A DNA stretch of 64,000 nucleotides. Source: Fulvia fulva (lineage: Eukaryota > Ascomycota > Dothideomycetes > Mycosphaerellales > Mycosphaerellaceae). The stretch covers positions 4,526,001 to 4,590,000 of the forward strand of contig NC_063016.1 in NCBI RefSeq assembly GCF_020509005.1, given 5' to 3'. The stretch's first letter is position 1. Every line of letters begins with the position of its first letter. A program made the position numbers and the translations under genes. Under the pieces are notes generated by a model. The model did no database searches. It saw nothing but the letters and a program-made list of their open reading frames with translations, and was not told where the DNA came from. Of this stretch, positions 30,498-41,366 are shown piece after piece.

Positions 30498-30866
30498 CAA
30501 TGCGCGACCGAATGTGCAGATGGTCATGAGCTATCCGCAGCTTGCGTGTGGACGGAATTGAGCATGTCCGGTCGACTTGACGCAAGACCGAGCAACGATA
30601 TCATCAGGTAGTGATTTTCTGTGCGTGTGTATTAGCACGTGTTTCTTCAGCCAAGTCCGCGATGATGGTGAAGGAGGTTCGAAGGTCAGATCTAGAGTCT
30701 TTTGACTCGTGCAAAAGCTATTCCGCAGCAAAAAGAGTACAAGTCTTTCTTGGACTGGTGCCAGCTGGTTGTCTCATCATAAAGGGTGGGAGAGCAAGGG
30801 GAAAAGATCAAACGTACCTCAAGCTCCGCACCTCGTGCTTCCTTCATCACGCCAGTCATCGCGACA
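30498..30866. other. Convergent intergenic region
   Basis: 369 bp between two gene 3' ends; no gene seen. Confidence 0.3.
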
Positions 30867-31466
30867 TCAACGCCATTTGGCTGAGGCATCAGGTATGAGC
30901 CTCTTCAGCATGTCCACATGCATGACATGCCCTTTCCACTTCGCCGCCCGAATCTCCTGGTGCTCAGCCATGGTCTGATCAACCCTGCGTTGGTTGTCCC
31001 CAAACATAACAGTATAATCCGCCAGCTCTTCCCCCGGCAAGATGACACTCATCGGTGTGATCTTACAAAACCTGCCAATGTGTGCGCCTCTGCCAATCTT
31101 CGCACCAACCTCAACAACAGTGCCATCCCCAATGCTACGAGCCTCAACGACAGCACTGGCTTCGATAGTCACACCATTACCAATAACAATGGGAACACCC
31201 CCAGTGCCCTCGACTGAACGTGGCCCAGCGAAGCCGATGACGACTTCCTCGCAGATGATGCAGGTCTTGCCGATGGTGATCTTGCCACCTTCAGCTTTGA
31301 TCTTTGCGTAGGGATGCAGGATGGTATTCTCGCCGATGTCAACGGAATGCGTGCCAGTCATCTGGACTTTCTCGGCCACAACGGCGAGGGAGTCGATGTT
31401 GCATGGCGGCTTGGGGATATGTTCTGTGGTCGTGCGTCGCGAAGACGCTGAGGGTCTCGAAGTCAT
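30867..31466 (-). CDS. Dynactin subunit 6 (p27)
   Basis: Intronless, 199 aa. After a Ser/Thr-rich N-terminus, residues about 25-150 form a left-handed parallel beta-helix from hexapeptide repeats, e.g. ITIGKTCIICEEVVIG, IVIGNGVTIEASAVVEARSI, VVEVGAKIGRGAHIG. A C-terminal helix (YTVMFGDNQRRVDQTMAEHQ) matches DCTN6. p27 pairs with p25 in the pointed-end complex of dynactin and helps dynein pick up endosomal cargo. Order and length fit DCTN6 better than DCTN5 or bacterial acyltransferases with the same fold; there is no acetyltransferase His motif. Confidence 0.85.
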   Translation of the reverse strand: MTSRPSASSRRTTTEHIPKPPCNIDSLAVVAEKVQMTGTHSVDIGENTILHPYAKIKAEGGKITIGKTCIICEEVVIGFAGPRSVEGTGGVPIVIGNGVTIEASAVVEARSIGDGTVVEVGAKIGRGAHIGRFCKITPMSVILPGEELADYTVMFGDNQRRVDQTMAEHQEIRAAKWKGHVMHVDMLKRLIPDASAKWR

Positions 31467-32280
31467 GGCGGCAAGTCGTGCATGGCGAGATCAGAAGAGC
31501 AAGCGGAATGCATGCGATGGAAAGTGAAAGAAATGAAGCTCCAGCTGAGAATATGAAATTTGAGTGCTTTCGCTGAATCGCGCTAAAGTCGCAAGACCAC
31601 GTGACTCTTGGAAAGGATATTGTACTCGTTGACCACAACGAGGGCTCAGTGCTTCGAAGTGCGATAGTGATTAGAGCCTCTACGAAACGCTCCGAGCACC
31701 CTCGGCCTAAGCAATGTCGTAGAGAGCTGTGCGTCGTGCAACGCTTCCGCTCTCACGTTTAAAGCACGTTGTTCACCGTGCTTACATTGACGCGACAACC
31801 GGCCAGGGCACGATGTTCTACGGCACGATGACTGCCACGATAGCTTCAAGCGGCGAGGAGGTCCAAGGCTCGTTTGTGGCTCGTTTCTTGGTGGACAGGA
31901 ATAGTGCGAGAACCTCTTCGCTAAGGTTGCTGTCGTACCAAGTGTGGGCTGTAGGTGATGATTGATTCTGAGGTGCTCGAGATCACCCGACTGACGCCTT
32001 ACAGAATCCGTCACTGTTGAACGACGCTCTGAAAAGAGCCTGAGCTTGAGCTTGAATCTCATGTGCTGCTGATGATTGTGGCTCCCTGTCATTTCGGCGT
32101 GAGCGAGATCCCTGGTCTGCTTGAGTGCAGAGAGCTAATCAGGGCCGTGGCCGAGCTCTCTTGCGATCGAGTCTCCCGACACTGGCTGCATGGCACTCAC
32201 ATCATTTCGTGTCATGATGTAATAGACTGGCAGCAGGACCGAGAATACCCTCATGACCACGTAGTAGTTCGAAATCGTGT
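31467..32280. other. Intergenic region, no gene seen
   Basis: 814 bp between the dynactin gene start and the SDR stop (both -). No supported coding sequence. Confidence 0.3.
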
Positions 32281-33075
32281 TCACCAAGGCCATATCCCAT
32301 CTTTATGCGCACACTTCCCGACATCCTTGTCCCTCTTCCCGCTCAATATATCCTCAATGAAACCAGCAGCTGCCACCGGCTTCAAAGCTCTCCCACCTGC
32401 CGTCCTGGCGTTCTCATCTGGACCCCTGAGTCCAGACTCTATCAAGCCGGGATGAACGAGAAAGACCTTGATCCCCTGCGGACCTAGCTCTCCGGCATGC
32501 ATGATGCTCAGCATCGCCAGTGCGGCCTTGCTGGTCTTGTATCCTGGACATTTCAGGCTCGAATCCAGCTTGTTCGAGTCGGCCGTGAGGGTCAGTGATC
32601 CTAGGGCGCTACCAATGTGTAGAAGGTAAGGATTTGGCGCTTTCAACAGAAGTGGTTTGAAGTGCTCGGTCATTAGCGCAGGTCCGATGACATTCGTTCT
32701 AAAAGAGTCGGCGAGTTCGGTCTCGAGGTTGTGCTGAGGATTGTAGATTCCAGCGTTGTTGATGAGGATATCTAACTTGCCGAACTGGGCTGCAGTAGCT
32801 TTTGCTGCAGATTCGATCGATTTCGCATCGTTGACGTCGATGTGCAGAGTAGAGACGGAGATGGGGAATGTGCTGGTCTTCTCCAGATCTTGCACAGCAG
32901 CCTCGCCTTTCAAGCGGTCTCGACAGGCTAGGATGATGTGGTGGTCTGGGATAGATGCAAGAAGCTTTGCTGTAGCATAGCCGATGCCAGTGTTGGCTCC
33001 TGTAGAAGAATGAGTATCTTCTTGAGACATGAGTGAGTTGGACGACTTGCCTGTGATGAGGATGTGGATAGGCAT
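32281..33075 (-). CDS. Short-chain dehydrogenase/reductase with a GC-AG intron
   Basis: Two exons on -: 33051-33075 and 32281-32999, joined over a 51-nt intron with donor GCAAGT and acceptor TACAG; 247 aa. Splicing rebuilds the classical coenzyme motif: ILITGANTGIGYATAKLL, TGxxxGIG at residues 8-15. The unspliced frame is open too but inserts 17 residues inside that motif, so splicing is needed for activity. Other SDR marks are present: ILINNAG (NNAG 89-92), a Ser in HIGSALGS and YKTSK (Tyr 162, Lys 166). After the active site VHPGLIESG follows. Substrate unknown; NADP(H) use is likely. Confidence 0.9.
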   Translation of the reverse strand: MPIHILITGKSSNSLMSQEDTHSSTGANTGIGYATAKLLASIPDHHIILACRDRLKGEAAVQDLEKTSTFPISVSTLHIDVNDAKSIESAAKATAAQFGKLDILINNAGIYNPQHNLETELADSFRTNVIGPALMTEHFKPLLLKAPNPYLLHIGSALGSLTLTADSNKLDSSLKCPGYKTSKAALAMLSIMHAGELGPQGIKVFLVHPGLIESGLRGPDENARTAGGRALKPVAAAGFIEDILSGKRDKDVGKCAHKDGIWPW

Positions 33076-34038
33076 GGTCTGGTAATGCTAAAGAGGGAAT
33101 CAGTTGGCAAAAGTATCGAGCGTTATATCGTCAGCCAAAGAATATATGCCATGTATTTATGCCTGTTCGGTCGAAGAATCTCTCCGGGGGTAGTCAACTA
33201 ATCCCGTGTGAGCGGGCGGCTATGGCCAAAAACGGAAGAGTGAACTGTTGAGGCGCTTCGGGTTTAATGAAGAAGCGAATTTCGCAGTGCCAACGAGGGC
33301 TTTCTCGAATCGCTGCATTGGGTAGTTAAAGGCGATCGTTTGATCAGAGTGAGATTCCTCCAAGAGATGGCAAGGTTGTCTTGAGCTGCAAGGCGTCTCG
33401 CCCACAACATGTCGAATCTTGGCATCTTCTGGCCACAAGGCGAGCTTGACAGACAGCTCACGGCGCCTGCCACCTGCGCTCCTGCGCAGGCGGGCATACA
33501 ACCCTCGGGCTTTCGACTCCGCAGATGCCGTCTGAGGGGTGTCGACTTTGAAACGGCTCAACTCGCGACACACCCAACTGTCTCTCCCTCAGCCGTTGCA
33601 TTGCAAGGGTAAGCTAAGGGAGATACATGCTGACAGTGTCCTTGTGCTTTACGATCGCCGGATCTGACGCAAAGTGAGGAACCTTTCGGACTGCAATGCC
33701 AATGGAGGGCAAAGACTTATTGCACTGGATCCTCAGCGAAGGTCGACTCGGGATACGGTCGGATGGACAATGCACCTTCAGGCCAATGGAGGCTTCAGGC
33801 GAGTATCGGTTATCGCCACGAAAGGAAGACATGAAGCAGTGAGTTTCTGCAGTACTAGACATGTCTCACTTACAAGTCAGCCTATAGGTAGCAATGTTGG
33901 TGGTATGAAGCGGGAAAAGAGCTCGTGCGTCAGAGTTCGTTCACGGCCGTCCAACGTGGTTCGAGACAGCACCTAAGCCCATCTTGCCTTGAAGTCCGGC
34001 GGCAGTCCTTAAATACCTAGCTTGTCTCCAGAGTGGAT
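33076..34038. other. Intergenic region, no gene seen
   Basis: 963 bp between the SDR start and the stop of the F-box gene (both -). Includes a CCTGCGCTCCTGCGCAGG inverted repeat near 33474-33491; otherwise nothing. Confidence 0.3.
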
Positions 34039-35574
34039 TCAGTCATCGCTGAATATAGCCTCGATGGTGTCCCGTATCATGTGAATTTCACTGTCCTCGT
34101 GAATCTCCCAATCAGAATAGAACTCTTCGATCAAATCACCGACACTAATGCCATTGAACCGTGAGACCAGTCCGCCAATAACAGTGCTGATGCTTCGGTC
34201 TGTGTTCCAGCACATGAACTTGATGTTGAAGCGCCCTGCTACGGGGAAAGCAGACACCAGGATGATCCAATCCCTGTCTGGGCGGATACGCCACTTCTCA
34301 TTGTCCATGTCTGCCTCTTTAATAGATTCGACGTACTGGGCATTGTCGTTTTTCTGCAATGGAAATGTAACTTCCAATATCTTCATTAAAGGTGTCAGCC
34401 GTGTCGCTAGAGCAGAAAGTATCCAAGGTAATTCGGTGAGACTGGAGTAGGTGTTGACTCTCAAAGCAGTCATTGCTGGCGGCAAAGCAGGTATGTTGCA
34501 TGATGGCCAGGATTCTGTGCCTGTGAGCGAGTCTGAGTCCAGTTCGAGGCCACTGATCTTGTGCAGACCGTCCAGACCGGTCAGAATCTCATGACGCTCC
34601 AGAGCGGGCCGAAGCCTGCGTCTTGTTCTGATTGATAGAATCTCGAGGCTTGCAGCGTGGTCTCGTAGCGCAGCCATCAGCTGGGCGGCGTCAATTTTAA
34701 CCTCAGAACTATCCATTTTGAAAATGGACAATCGGCGGCATGCCCGAACCATTTGCGCCAGCGGAATAGTCTCAATCGCGCAGTCCCTCAGCATGAACAG
34801 CGAGACCCTGTTCTGGGGAAAAGGGGGCATAGTGGTGAGGTCCGAGGTGCTACCAAAGTCACTAAGTTCTAGCCACTCGATTCTAGGCAAGTGAAAGAGC
34901 TTTGGCACAATGCAGTCAGGTATTTCTGTCGCTTACTCCCGGATGCCAGCAAGTTGCACCTTCCTGAGATTGTTGTCCCTCTTTGAGTCATGGTCGTCCG
35001 ACATGGCGATGATCTTGTCTAAGCATCGTGTTGTGTGCGGACAGCCCTTGGAAGCGCCAGATCTGTCAGCATGATTTCCAGATGATCCTGACGAGTGGTA
35101 CAAGCTGAAGTATAGTGTCTGCAAAGTGGTAGCAAGGGCAGTGATCAAGATGGTCTCTGCGGTGTGGCAGCCTCTTTTGAGACCAGTCCAGACCTCGTTT
35201 CGTACATCCTGACTACCCGCGGACTCCAGCATGGTCGAGTAGGCAGTAAGTTCTCTCTCGGACGGTGGGCCCTCGGTCTCACAGACATGACCTTGAAAGG
35301 GGGCCTCCTTGATATATCGTGCCAGGTAAGGTTTTGTAGACAAAGTGCGCAAGAGTCGTCGTGCATGATTTCCATGGAGGAAATCGACCGTTCTGTACAA
35401 GAGAGGTCCAGTCGCTTTCTGGAAAGTTTTACTGACGAGTGATAATCTTCGAGTCTCTTGCAGACGAGGCCGTTCGCGCTCGAAGTAAACGCCCTTTTCA
35501 GGCAGCTCGATGTCTACGTGGCAGAGGATTCGGTCCAACAATTCCGCTGGTAGTTGTTCCAGGCTGCTAGCCAT
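34039..35574 (-). CDS. F-box protein with leucine-rich-like C-terminus
   Basis: Two exons on -: 34937-35574 and 34039-34882, joined over a 54-nt intron (GTAAGC donor, CTGAC branch, CCTAG acceptor); 493 aa. Without splicing an in-frame TAA would split the gene in two; splicing gives AGIRE joined to IEWLELSDF. The N-terminus, SLEQLPAELLDRILCHVD, is an F-box, followed by LSLVSKTFQKATGPLLYRTV, the classic post-F-box block. The C-terminal part has repeated LxxLxL patterns (ASLEILSIRTRR, ISGLELDSD, LPPAMTALRV) like degenerate leucine-rich repeats. Probably an SCF ubiquitin ligase adaptor; substrate unknown. Confidence 0.82.
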
Positions 35575-36125
35575 GGCGGAGGTAAGTTACACGTCGCCGA
35601 TCAGACGCGTACATGTAGATGATGAATGTGATGATGCTGATGATGTTGATGCAACATTCGCGACGCGTACAGATCCTGAAACATTGCCAGTGGTGCCATC
35701 AAGTTAGCGTGTTATTGGAGTAGATATGGTGAATTTGGAAGTCGCTGATGAGCCATTGTGCATACATGTATTGCTGCATAAAAACAGCACAATCCTTGTC
35801 GTCACAAACTGGATTCGCGTACCAAGGGTCTTTGGCGTTTCCCACCTCAACAACTGCAGGTGCATACTTGTCTTCAGCTCAACTGAACGAGCTCCTCTTA
35901 ACTCCACCATGTTCGGCTATGCAGTCATCAGCTTCTCCGCCAGGGCATCTAGAGGAAGCATCGTACGGCCATTGAGACGCCCTTGAGATCTCCAGGAGTG
36001 AGGTGGCAGTATCGCTTCCAACATTCCACAGAGGACCACGGTACCGGAGAAGCTTACGCCTCCTCATCGCTCTTCCCTTGGCATCCCTTCAAGCATTGAA
36101 GACCACAACCGATACCACTGCCACG
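35575..36125. promoter_or_regulatory. Divergent promoter, F-box gene / DGAT1-like gene
   Basis: 551 bp between divergent starts. Contains an imperfect GATGATG/TGATGTTGATG tract at about 35619-35652. The DGAT frame is open upstream of its ATG as far as a GTG at 36003. Confidence 0.4.
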
Positions 36126-37715
36126 ATGGCATCCGCGACGACGACCTCGATCGAGCTGCCCAATGGCAACGGTCATGGCCCTGTCCAGACCACGGCGAAT
36201 GGCACGCCAGCACTTCCCAATCGCCTCCCAGCCAAGGCGAAATACCAGAAAGATGTACGATCTTCAAAGAAGTACAAGCACACATTCGCAGTACACTCCA
36301 ACGGCCGGGCATCTCTGTATAGTGGAGATGCCACCACCGCACCCTCATTCCTTGGCTTTAGGAATCTCATGGGATTGGTGATTGTCATCTCCAATGTTCG
36401 TCTGATGATGGACAACTTCAAGAAGTATGGGATACTAGTCACACTATCTGGTTCGAAAGTCGCGGAGACGGACTGGCACTGGTTCTGGATACTGTATGCA
36501 TTGGAGCCATGCCACTTGTTCATTGCATACTCGATCGAGCTGGCTGCATCCAAATATGCCATTGCCTCTGTTGCAAGAAAGAAGAGACAGGAGAATGGTA
36601 GTGTACACAATAGACAAGACGGTGAGATGAAATCTGCCGAAAGAAAAAGGTCAAAGGCCTGGTTCTCGACCTGGAAAGTGATAGCTTGGTGTCACGCGGT
36701 GAACGCGACGTTCATGCTGGCTTTCGCAACACACGCCGTATACTACTGGATACACAACCCTGGCCTCGGGGTCATCACTGAGCTGCACGCTGTAGTGGTT
36801 TGGCTTAAAGTCTGCTCATATGCGTTCACGAATCGTGACCTGCGACACGCCTATGTTCGGCAAGATCTGGACGAGGACGAGCTACCAGCGCTGTACAAAG
36901 AGTGTCCTTACCCTCGCAACATCAGCATGAAGAATCTCTGCTACTTTTGGTGGGCGCCAACTTTGGTCTATCAACCGGTTTACCCTCGCTCTCCTAAGCG
37001 ACGCTGGGACTTTATCGCCCGACGTCTCTTCGAGTTCTTCTTGCTATGTGTGATAATCTGGCTCGCGTGCGCTCAGTATGCGGTCCCTTTACTCCAAAAC
37101 AGCTTGGACGACATTTCGAAACTCCACGGCTTCAACATCCTTGAGCGAGTCATGAAGCTGAGCACCATCAGTCTGGTCTGTTGGCTGGCGGGATTCTTCG
37201 CGCTCTTCCAATCATTCCTCAATGCTCTTGCAGAGATTATGCGATTCGGCGACAGGGAGTTTTATGGCGACTGGTGGAACAGTTCGGATGTTCGATCATA
37301 CTGGACTAGCTGGAATAAGCCCGTCACCCACTTCATGAAGCGTCACATCTACTCTCCCATGGTCGGCCGCGGAGTCCCTCCAGTCGTAGCTCAGATACTA
37401 ACGTTTACCTTTTCGGGCATTCTCCACGAAGCTCTTGTCGGCGTGCCCACACACAACATTCTTGGTGTGGCATTCTGGGGCATGCTCGGGCAGATTCCGC
37501 TGATCATCTTGACGGATTTGATGAAGAGATGGGGAGGCAATGGTCACCACGCGACTCTGGCTGGCAATCTGACGTTTTGGCTGAGTTTTTGTATATTCGG
37601 ACAGCCGTTGGCGGCGCTGGCGTACTTCTTCGCGTGGCAGGCCAAGTATGGTCAGGCTGGGCAAAGGCCGGAATGGCCTGAGTTGGGGTTGAAGCTCAAT
37701 GCGACCATGACATAG
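36126..37715 (+). CDS. MBOAT acyltransferase, DGAT1 / sterol O-acyltransferase type
   Basis: Intronless, 530 aa from the ATG at 36126. This is an ER multispanning enzyme with about eight to nine membrane segments. Diagnostic motifs are FYGDWWN at 379-385 (the FYxDWWN motif of DGAT1/ACAT) and the catalytic His in GILHEAL (His 434), plus CYFWWAPTLVYQPVYPRS. The reaction is acyl-CoA transfer to diacylglycerol (triacylglycerol synthesis) or to ergosterol. The DGAT1-like spacing and short disordered N-terminus favour DGAT, but sterol acyltransferase (Are1/2) is not excluded. A GPAT gene, the first step of the same pathway, lies 17 kb away. Confidence 0.9.
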   Translation: MASATTTSIELPNGNGHGPVQTTANGTPALPNRLPAKAKYQKDVRSSKKYKHTFAVHSNGRASLYSGDATTAPSFLGFRNLMGLVIVISNVRLMMDNFKKYGILVTLSGSKVAETDWHWFWILYALEPCHLFIAYSIELAASKYAIASVARKKRQENGSVHNRQDGEMKSAERKRSKAWFSTWKVIAWCHAVNATFMLAFATHAVYYWIHNPGLGVITELHAVVVWLKVCSYAFTNRDLRHAYVRQDLDEDELPALYKECPYPRNISMKNLCYFWWAPTLVYQPVYPRSPKRRWDFIARRLFEFFLLCVIIWLACAQYAVPLLQNSLDDISKLHGFNILERVMKLSTISLVCWLAGFFALFQSFLNALAEIMRFGDREFYGDWWNSSDVRSYWTSWNKPVTHFMKRHIYSPMVGRGVPPVVAQILTFTFSGILHEALVGVPTHNILGVAFWGMLGQIPLIILTDLMKRWGGNGHHATLAGNLTFWLSFCIFGQPLAALAYFFAWQAKYGQAGQRPEWPELGLKLNATMT

Positions 37716-37912
37716 GGTGTCTGGTGTCTTTGGGTGGGGGGTGTCAAGACGAATATATGCTTGATATGAGTGAGTGAATAACAGAACGAAGAATATGTAT
37801 TCAAGCATTTCTCTGGAATGTCGATCAATCAGGGTCAAGGTCTCCATACCACGACGATGGTACAAAAGTCTAACAATAACCCTGCGCGGCCGTTTGGTGG
37901 TACGGAATCGCG

Positions 37913-38234
37913 TCATCGTAGCTTTTCCGCCGCAGTCATCTCGTTGACCAACCGCTGCTCGGCGCGTGATGTCTGTTGTGGTTGTGTCGTGAAGTCAATA
38001 CTATCGTCCATCTCCCACGTCACTTTCGACGATGTGGCCATATCTTGAAGTCGTTGTAGAATAGAAAATAGGAAGGAACGACACTTCATTTTCCAAGAGG
38101 AAAGGACATCCCATCGCTCGGATCTTCCCGCACCTTGAAACGGGCGACTTCCTCCTCCACCCGATAACACCAGCGGCCAACGTCAAAAGCGACGACAACA
38201 CATTCACACATCCAGGCGCATTGTTCTCGTACAT
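37913..38234 (-). CDS. Candidate small two-exon gene, boundaries unsure
   Basis: On the - strand an ATG at 38234 begins MYENNAPGCVNVLSSLLTLA with a hydrophobic segment (AAGVIGW). In another frame, ending at TGA 37913-37915, comes a coding-like C-terminus: LQRLQDMATSSKVTWEMDDS, then TTQPQQTSRAEQRLVNEMTA. An intron somewhere in 38050-38160 would be needed to join them; the exact sites are not clear. It could be a small membrane protein. No family recognised. Confidence 0.35.
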
Positions 38235-38564
38235 ATCCTTGTTACTACGCCGAGCGATATCTATCCGCGCGCCACATCGACATCGCGCGCATACCCACGA
38301 GTTCTCCACGAGTCTGCGCAGGGCAGGGTTTTAAGAGGCAGCGTTTCGTCGAATCACGGCTCGCCACCCTGCATAACGACGTCGGTACTTTTCGACGCAA
38401 ACACGAAACACATCTTGTCGACACGGCGCTGCGCTGGGCGCGCGAGCACACACCAGGCGGAGTTGGAGTGCGCGGCGCGTCATCACGTCCAGAGGTATCC
38501 GTCTCGGCGCACTGCGATCTGATGCGGATGAACAGGCGGCGAGGACTTGCAGTGCGACCCGAAC
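38235..38564. promoter_or_regulatory. Upstream region of the SMEK/Psy2 gene
   Basis: 330 bp, rich in CG dinucleotides (GCGCGC, CGACG runs near 38269-38290 and 38430-38480), resembling a housekeeping promoter. No gene seen. Confidence 0.35.
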
Positions 38565-41366
38565 ATGGCGCTCGCGGCTGCTTCCAACGACAAGAGACGA
38601 GTCAAGGTGTATGAGCTCAAGAACAATGACTGGTACGACCGTGGCACCGGCTTCTGCGTCGGCAGCGTCTTCAGCAGTCCGCAGGCCCCGCCGGAGCTGC
38701 TCGATGCGCGCGTGGTCGTGACGAGCGAGGAAGAGCCCGATCGCACATTACTAGAGACTCGCCTGACGAAAGATGATGGGTACCAGAAACAGCAGGAGAC
38801 GCTCATCGTCTGGACCGAGACCAGCGGCGTGGACATGGCGCTGTCATTTCAAGAGGCGGATGGGTGCACGCGCATATGGGAATTCGTCAGCGATATCCAG
38901 TCGCGCCTCGTGCAGGATGATGGCATCTCGGACGATCTGGGCGATCCTGCTCACCAGATCACCTTACCTGAGCCTGCGCTCGGGAAGCTGGACGAGGTCA
39001 TGGAGGCCATCAGAGCTGCCTCTCAATCGCCAACCGGACGAGACGCTCTGGCAAAATTCGTCATGAGCCCAGAGCAGATGTACATCCTCCGAGTGGGCGC
39101 CCTCATCGAACAGGCCGAAGAGAAGTGCGCAACGCAGGAGCTGCATCGACTTTGCACCATCATGAAGCACCTGATCTTGCTAAACGACACGTCGATAATA
39201 GAGTATGTCGTGACGGACCAGGCCATCATGGGCGTGGTGGGCGCGCTCGAATACGATCCGGACTTTCCTTCACACCGCGCCGACCACCGCCGCTATCTCT
39301 CGGACACGTCCAAGTTTAAAGAGGTCGTCAAATTCGAGCACACCGAAATCAAGAAGAAGATTCACTACACCTATCGTCTGCTGTATCTGAAAGATGTCGT
39401 GCTGGCGCGTATCCTGGACGACCCGACCTTCTCTGTTCTCAACTCTCTCATATTCTTTCACCAGGTTGACATTGTGAATCACATCCAATCAAATCCACAA
39501 TTCCTACAGCAACTCTTCGGCATATTCGAGGATGCTGATGCAGAAGCGCGACGGAAGAAGGATGCAGTTCTGTTCATACAACAATGTTGTGCAGTGTCGA
39601 AAAACATTCAGGCGCAGTCACGGGCGCAGCTGTACCACAACTTCATCCACCATGGACTCTTCGCCGTCATCACTTTTGCTTTGCGGAATCAGGATCCCAG
39701 TGTGCGGGTTGCAGGCACGGACATATTGGTTTCGCTAATTGACCATGACGCCCATCTAGTGCGGAATCATATCTTCAAGTCGATCAGCGAAAAGACTGTG
39801 CCGCTCACGGATACTCTGATCGAGCTTCTTCTCGTTGAGGTTGATCTGGGCGTCAAGAGCCAAATGGCCGATGCCCTCAAAATCCTGCTCGACCCTTCTT
39901 CTAGTAGCGCTGGAATGGAAGTTATGAACAGAACGGGAGGGCAGGATGTTATGAAGCGTGGCGGCCCAGGCGAACATCATGGTATCCGGATTCCCCCGCA
40001 GGTACAAGCATTCATTCAGAACTTCTACGATGAGGGCGCAAAACGCCTGTTCCAGCCGCTCAAAGATCTGGAGAAGCGAACGACGATGGTCGGCCTGACC
40101 GTGCAGGAGACCAGCCTCTACACGCATCTTGTCGAAGTGCTGTGCTTCTTTGTGCGACAACACGCATACCAGAGCAAGCTCTTCATCCTGTCGGAGAATC
40201 TGCACGCTAGGATCGCGCAGCTGTTACGATGTCCGCAGAAGTACATGAAGCTGATCGCGCTTAAGTGGTTTCGAACATGCATCGGGCTTCAGGACGAATT
40301 CCACAACCGGCAGCTCATCCAACACGGGCTGTTTGAGCCCATTATCCAAATCGTATACGAGACCATGCCTCGGGATAATTTGCTAAACAGCGTCTGCCTT
40401 GAGCTATTTGAGTACATCAAGCGAGAAGGAATCAAGCAGCTCGTCTATCACCTGGCTGAGACATATCGGGACCGGCTCATGAGCATCACATACGTCAACA
40501 CCTTCCAAGGGATAGTGATGCGTTACGAAGCGTTCCAGCAGCCGTACGTCACATCTCACCCTGAAGGAGAGACGAGCTTTACAACAGAACCTGACACACC
40601 TGATGCGCTCAGAGGGCGAATGATGCAGGGACGGCAACTATTCAGTGGGCTGAAAGAGGATGCCAATGAAGACGCATACTTCAATGGCGACGACGACGAT
40701 GAAATGCTGGGCGACGATGATGAGCTCCAGCTACCCACCGCCGCATCAACACGCCTGCCTAATGGGCACACTGTCGGCTCATCGAAACCTTTGGTCGACT
40801 ACCCTGACGACGATGATGACGACGACGACTTTATGGATCTCACAGCAAGCTCACCGGACATCAAGCAAGAAAAGAAGACCAGCAGCAGCAATACCTTGTC
40901 ATCAGAAGATGCACCCAGAGGACGAGATCGATCACCCAAAGACATTACCGGCCTGCAACAGAGTCCACCCGAGCCAGTAGCTATCAAACGTCGACGAGAA
41001 GACGATGACGACGACGATGAGTTGGGCAAGATGATGGGCGGAGGCGTTAAGCGGAGGAACAGCTCGGCTTCGATGGGCAGCAACAGCACTCTGGGTGTGT
41101 CGCAGTTGAAGGTGGAGAAATTGGAGGGATCAAGTGAAGATGCGTTTGATTCGTCTCCGAAAAGCGTCAAACAGGAGGAGCAGCAGCAGCAGAGTCCTTT
41201 GCCAGGACACGGGCATGTTCTTAGGAGGAAAGGGAGTCTCAAAGTTAAGAACGAGGGACCTACGAATCCCGGGCGGTTCGCAATCAAGCCGGTCAACACT
41301 CCTGGTGCGAAGGCTGAGGAAGGAGAGCAGACGAATGGGAATGGAAACGGGGGTGATGCTGGTTGA
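38565..41366 (+). CDS. psy2: Protein phosphatase 4 regulatory subunit 3 (Psy2 / SMEK)
   Basis: Intronless, 933 aa from the ATG at 38565. Residues about 10-115 form the EVH1/Ran-binding-like domain (RRVKVYELKNNDWYDRGTGF is the family opening). The SMK-1 domain follows at about 165-360 (ILRVGALIEQAEEKCATQEL, then DPDFPSHRADHRRYL). Next are armadillo-type helical repeats to about 670. The tail is disordered, with long acidic runs of Asp and Lys-rich stretches. Psy2 targets the PP4 catalytic subunit to phosphorylated proteins, including DNA-damage checkpoint targets, and acts in the nucleus. Identification rests on strong similarity along the whole length. Confidence 0.95.
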   Translation: MALAAASNDKRRVKVYELKNNDWYDRGTGFCVGSVFSSPQAPPELLDARVVVTSEEEPDRTLLETRLTKDDGYQKQQETLIVWTETSGVDMALSFQEADGCTRIWEFVSDIQSRLVQDDGISDDLGDPAHQITLPEPALGKLDEVMEAIRAASQSPTGRDALAKFVMSPEQMYILRVGALIEQAEEKCATQELHRLCTIMKHLILLNDTSIIEYVVTDQAIMGVVGALEYDPDFPSHRADHRRYLSDTSKFKEVVKFEHTEIKKKIHYTYRLLYLKDVVLARILDDPTFSVLNSLIFFHQVDIVNHIQSNPQFLQQLFGIFEDADAEARRKKDAVLFIQQCCAVSKNIQAQSRAQLYHNFIHHGLFAVITFALRNQDPSVRVAGTDILVSLIDHDAHLVRNHIFKSISEKTVPLTDTLIELLLVEVDLGVKSQMADALKILLDPSSSSAGMEVMNRTGGQDVMKRGGPGEHHGIRIPPQVQAFIQNFYDEGAKRLFQPLKDLEKRTTMVGLTVQETSLYTHLVEVLCFFVRQHAYQSKLFILSENLHARIAQLLRCPQKYMKLIALKWFRTCIGLQDEFHNRQLIQHGLFEPIIQIVYETMPRDNLLNSVCLELFEYIKREGIKQLVYHLAETYRDRLMSITYVNTFQGIVMRYEAFQQPYVTSHPEGETSFTTEPDTPDALRGRMMQGRQLFSGLKEDANEDAYFNGDDDDEMLGDDDELQLPTAASTRLPNGHTVGSSKPLVDYPDDDDDDDDFMDLTASSPDIKQEKKTSSSNTLSSEDAPRGRDRSPKDITGLQQSPPEPVAIKRRREDDDDDDELGKMMGGGVKRRNSSASMGSNSTLGVSQLKVEKLEGSSEDAFDSSPKSVKQEEQQQQSPLPGHGHVLRRKGSLKVKNEGPTNPGRFAIKPVNTPGAKAEEGEQTNGNGNGGDAG

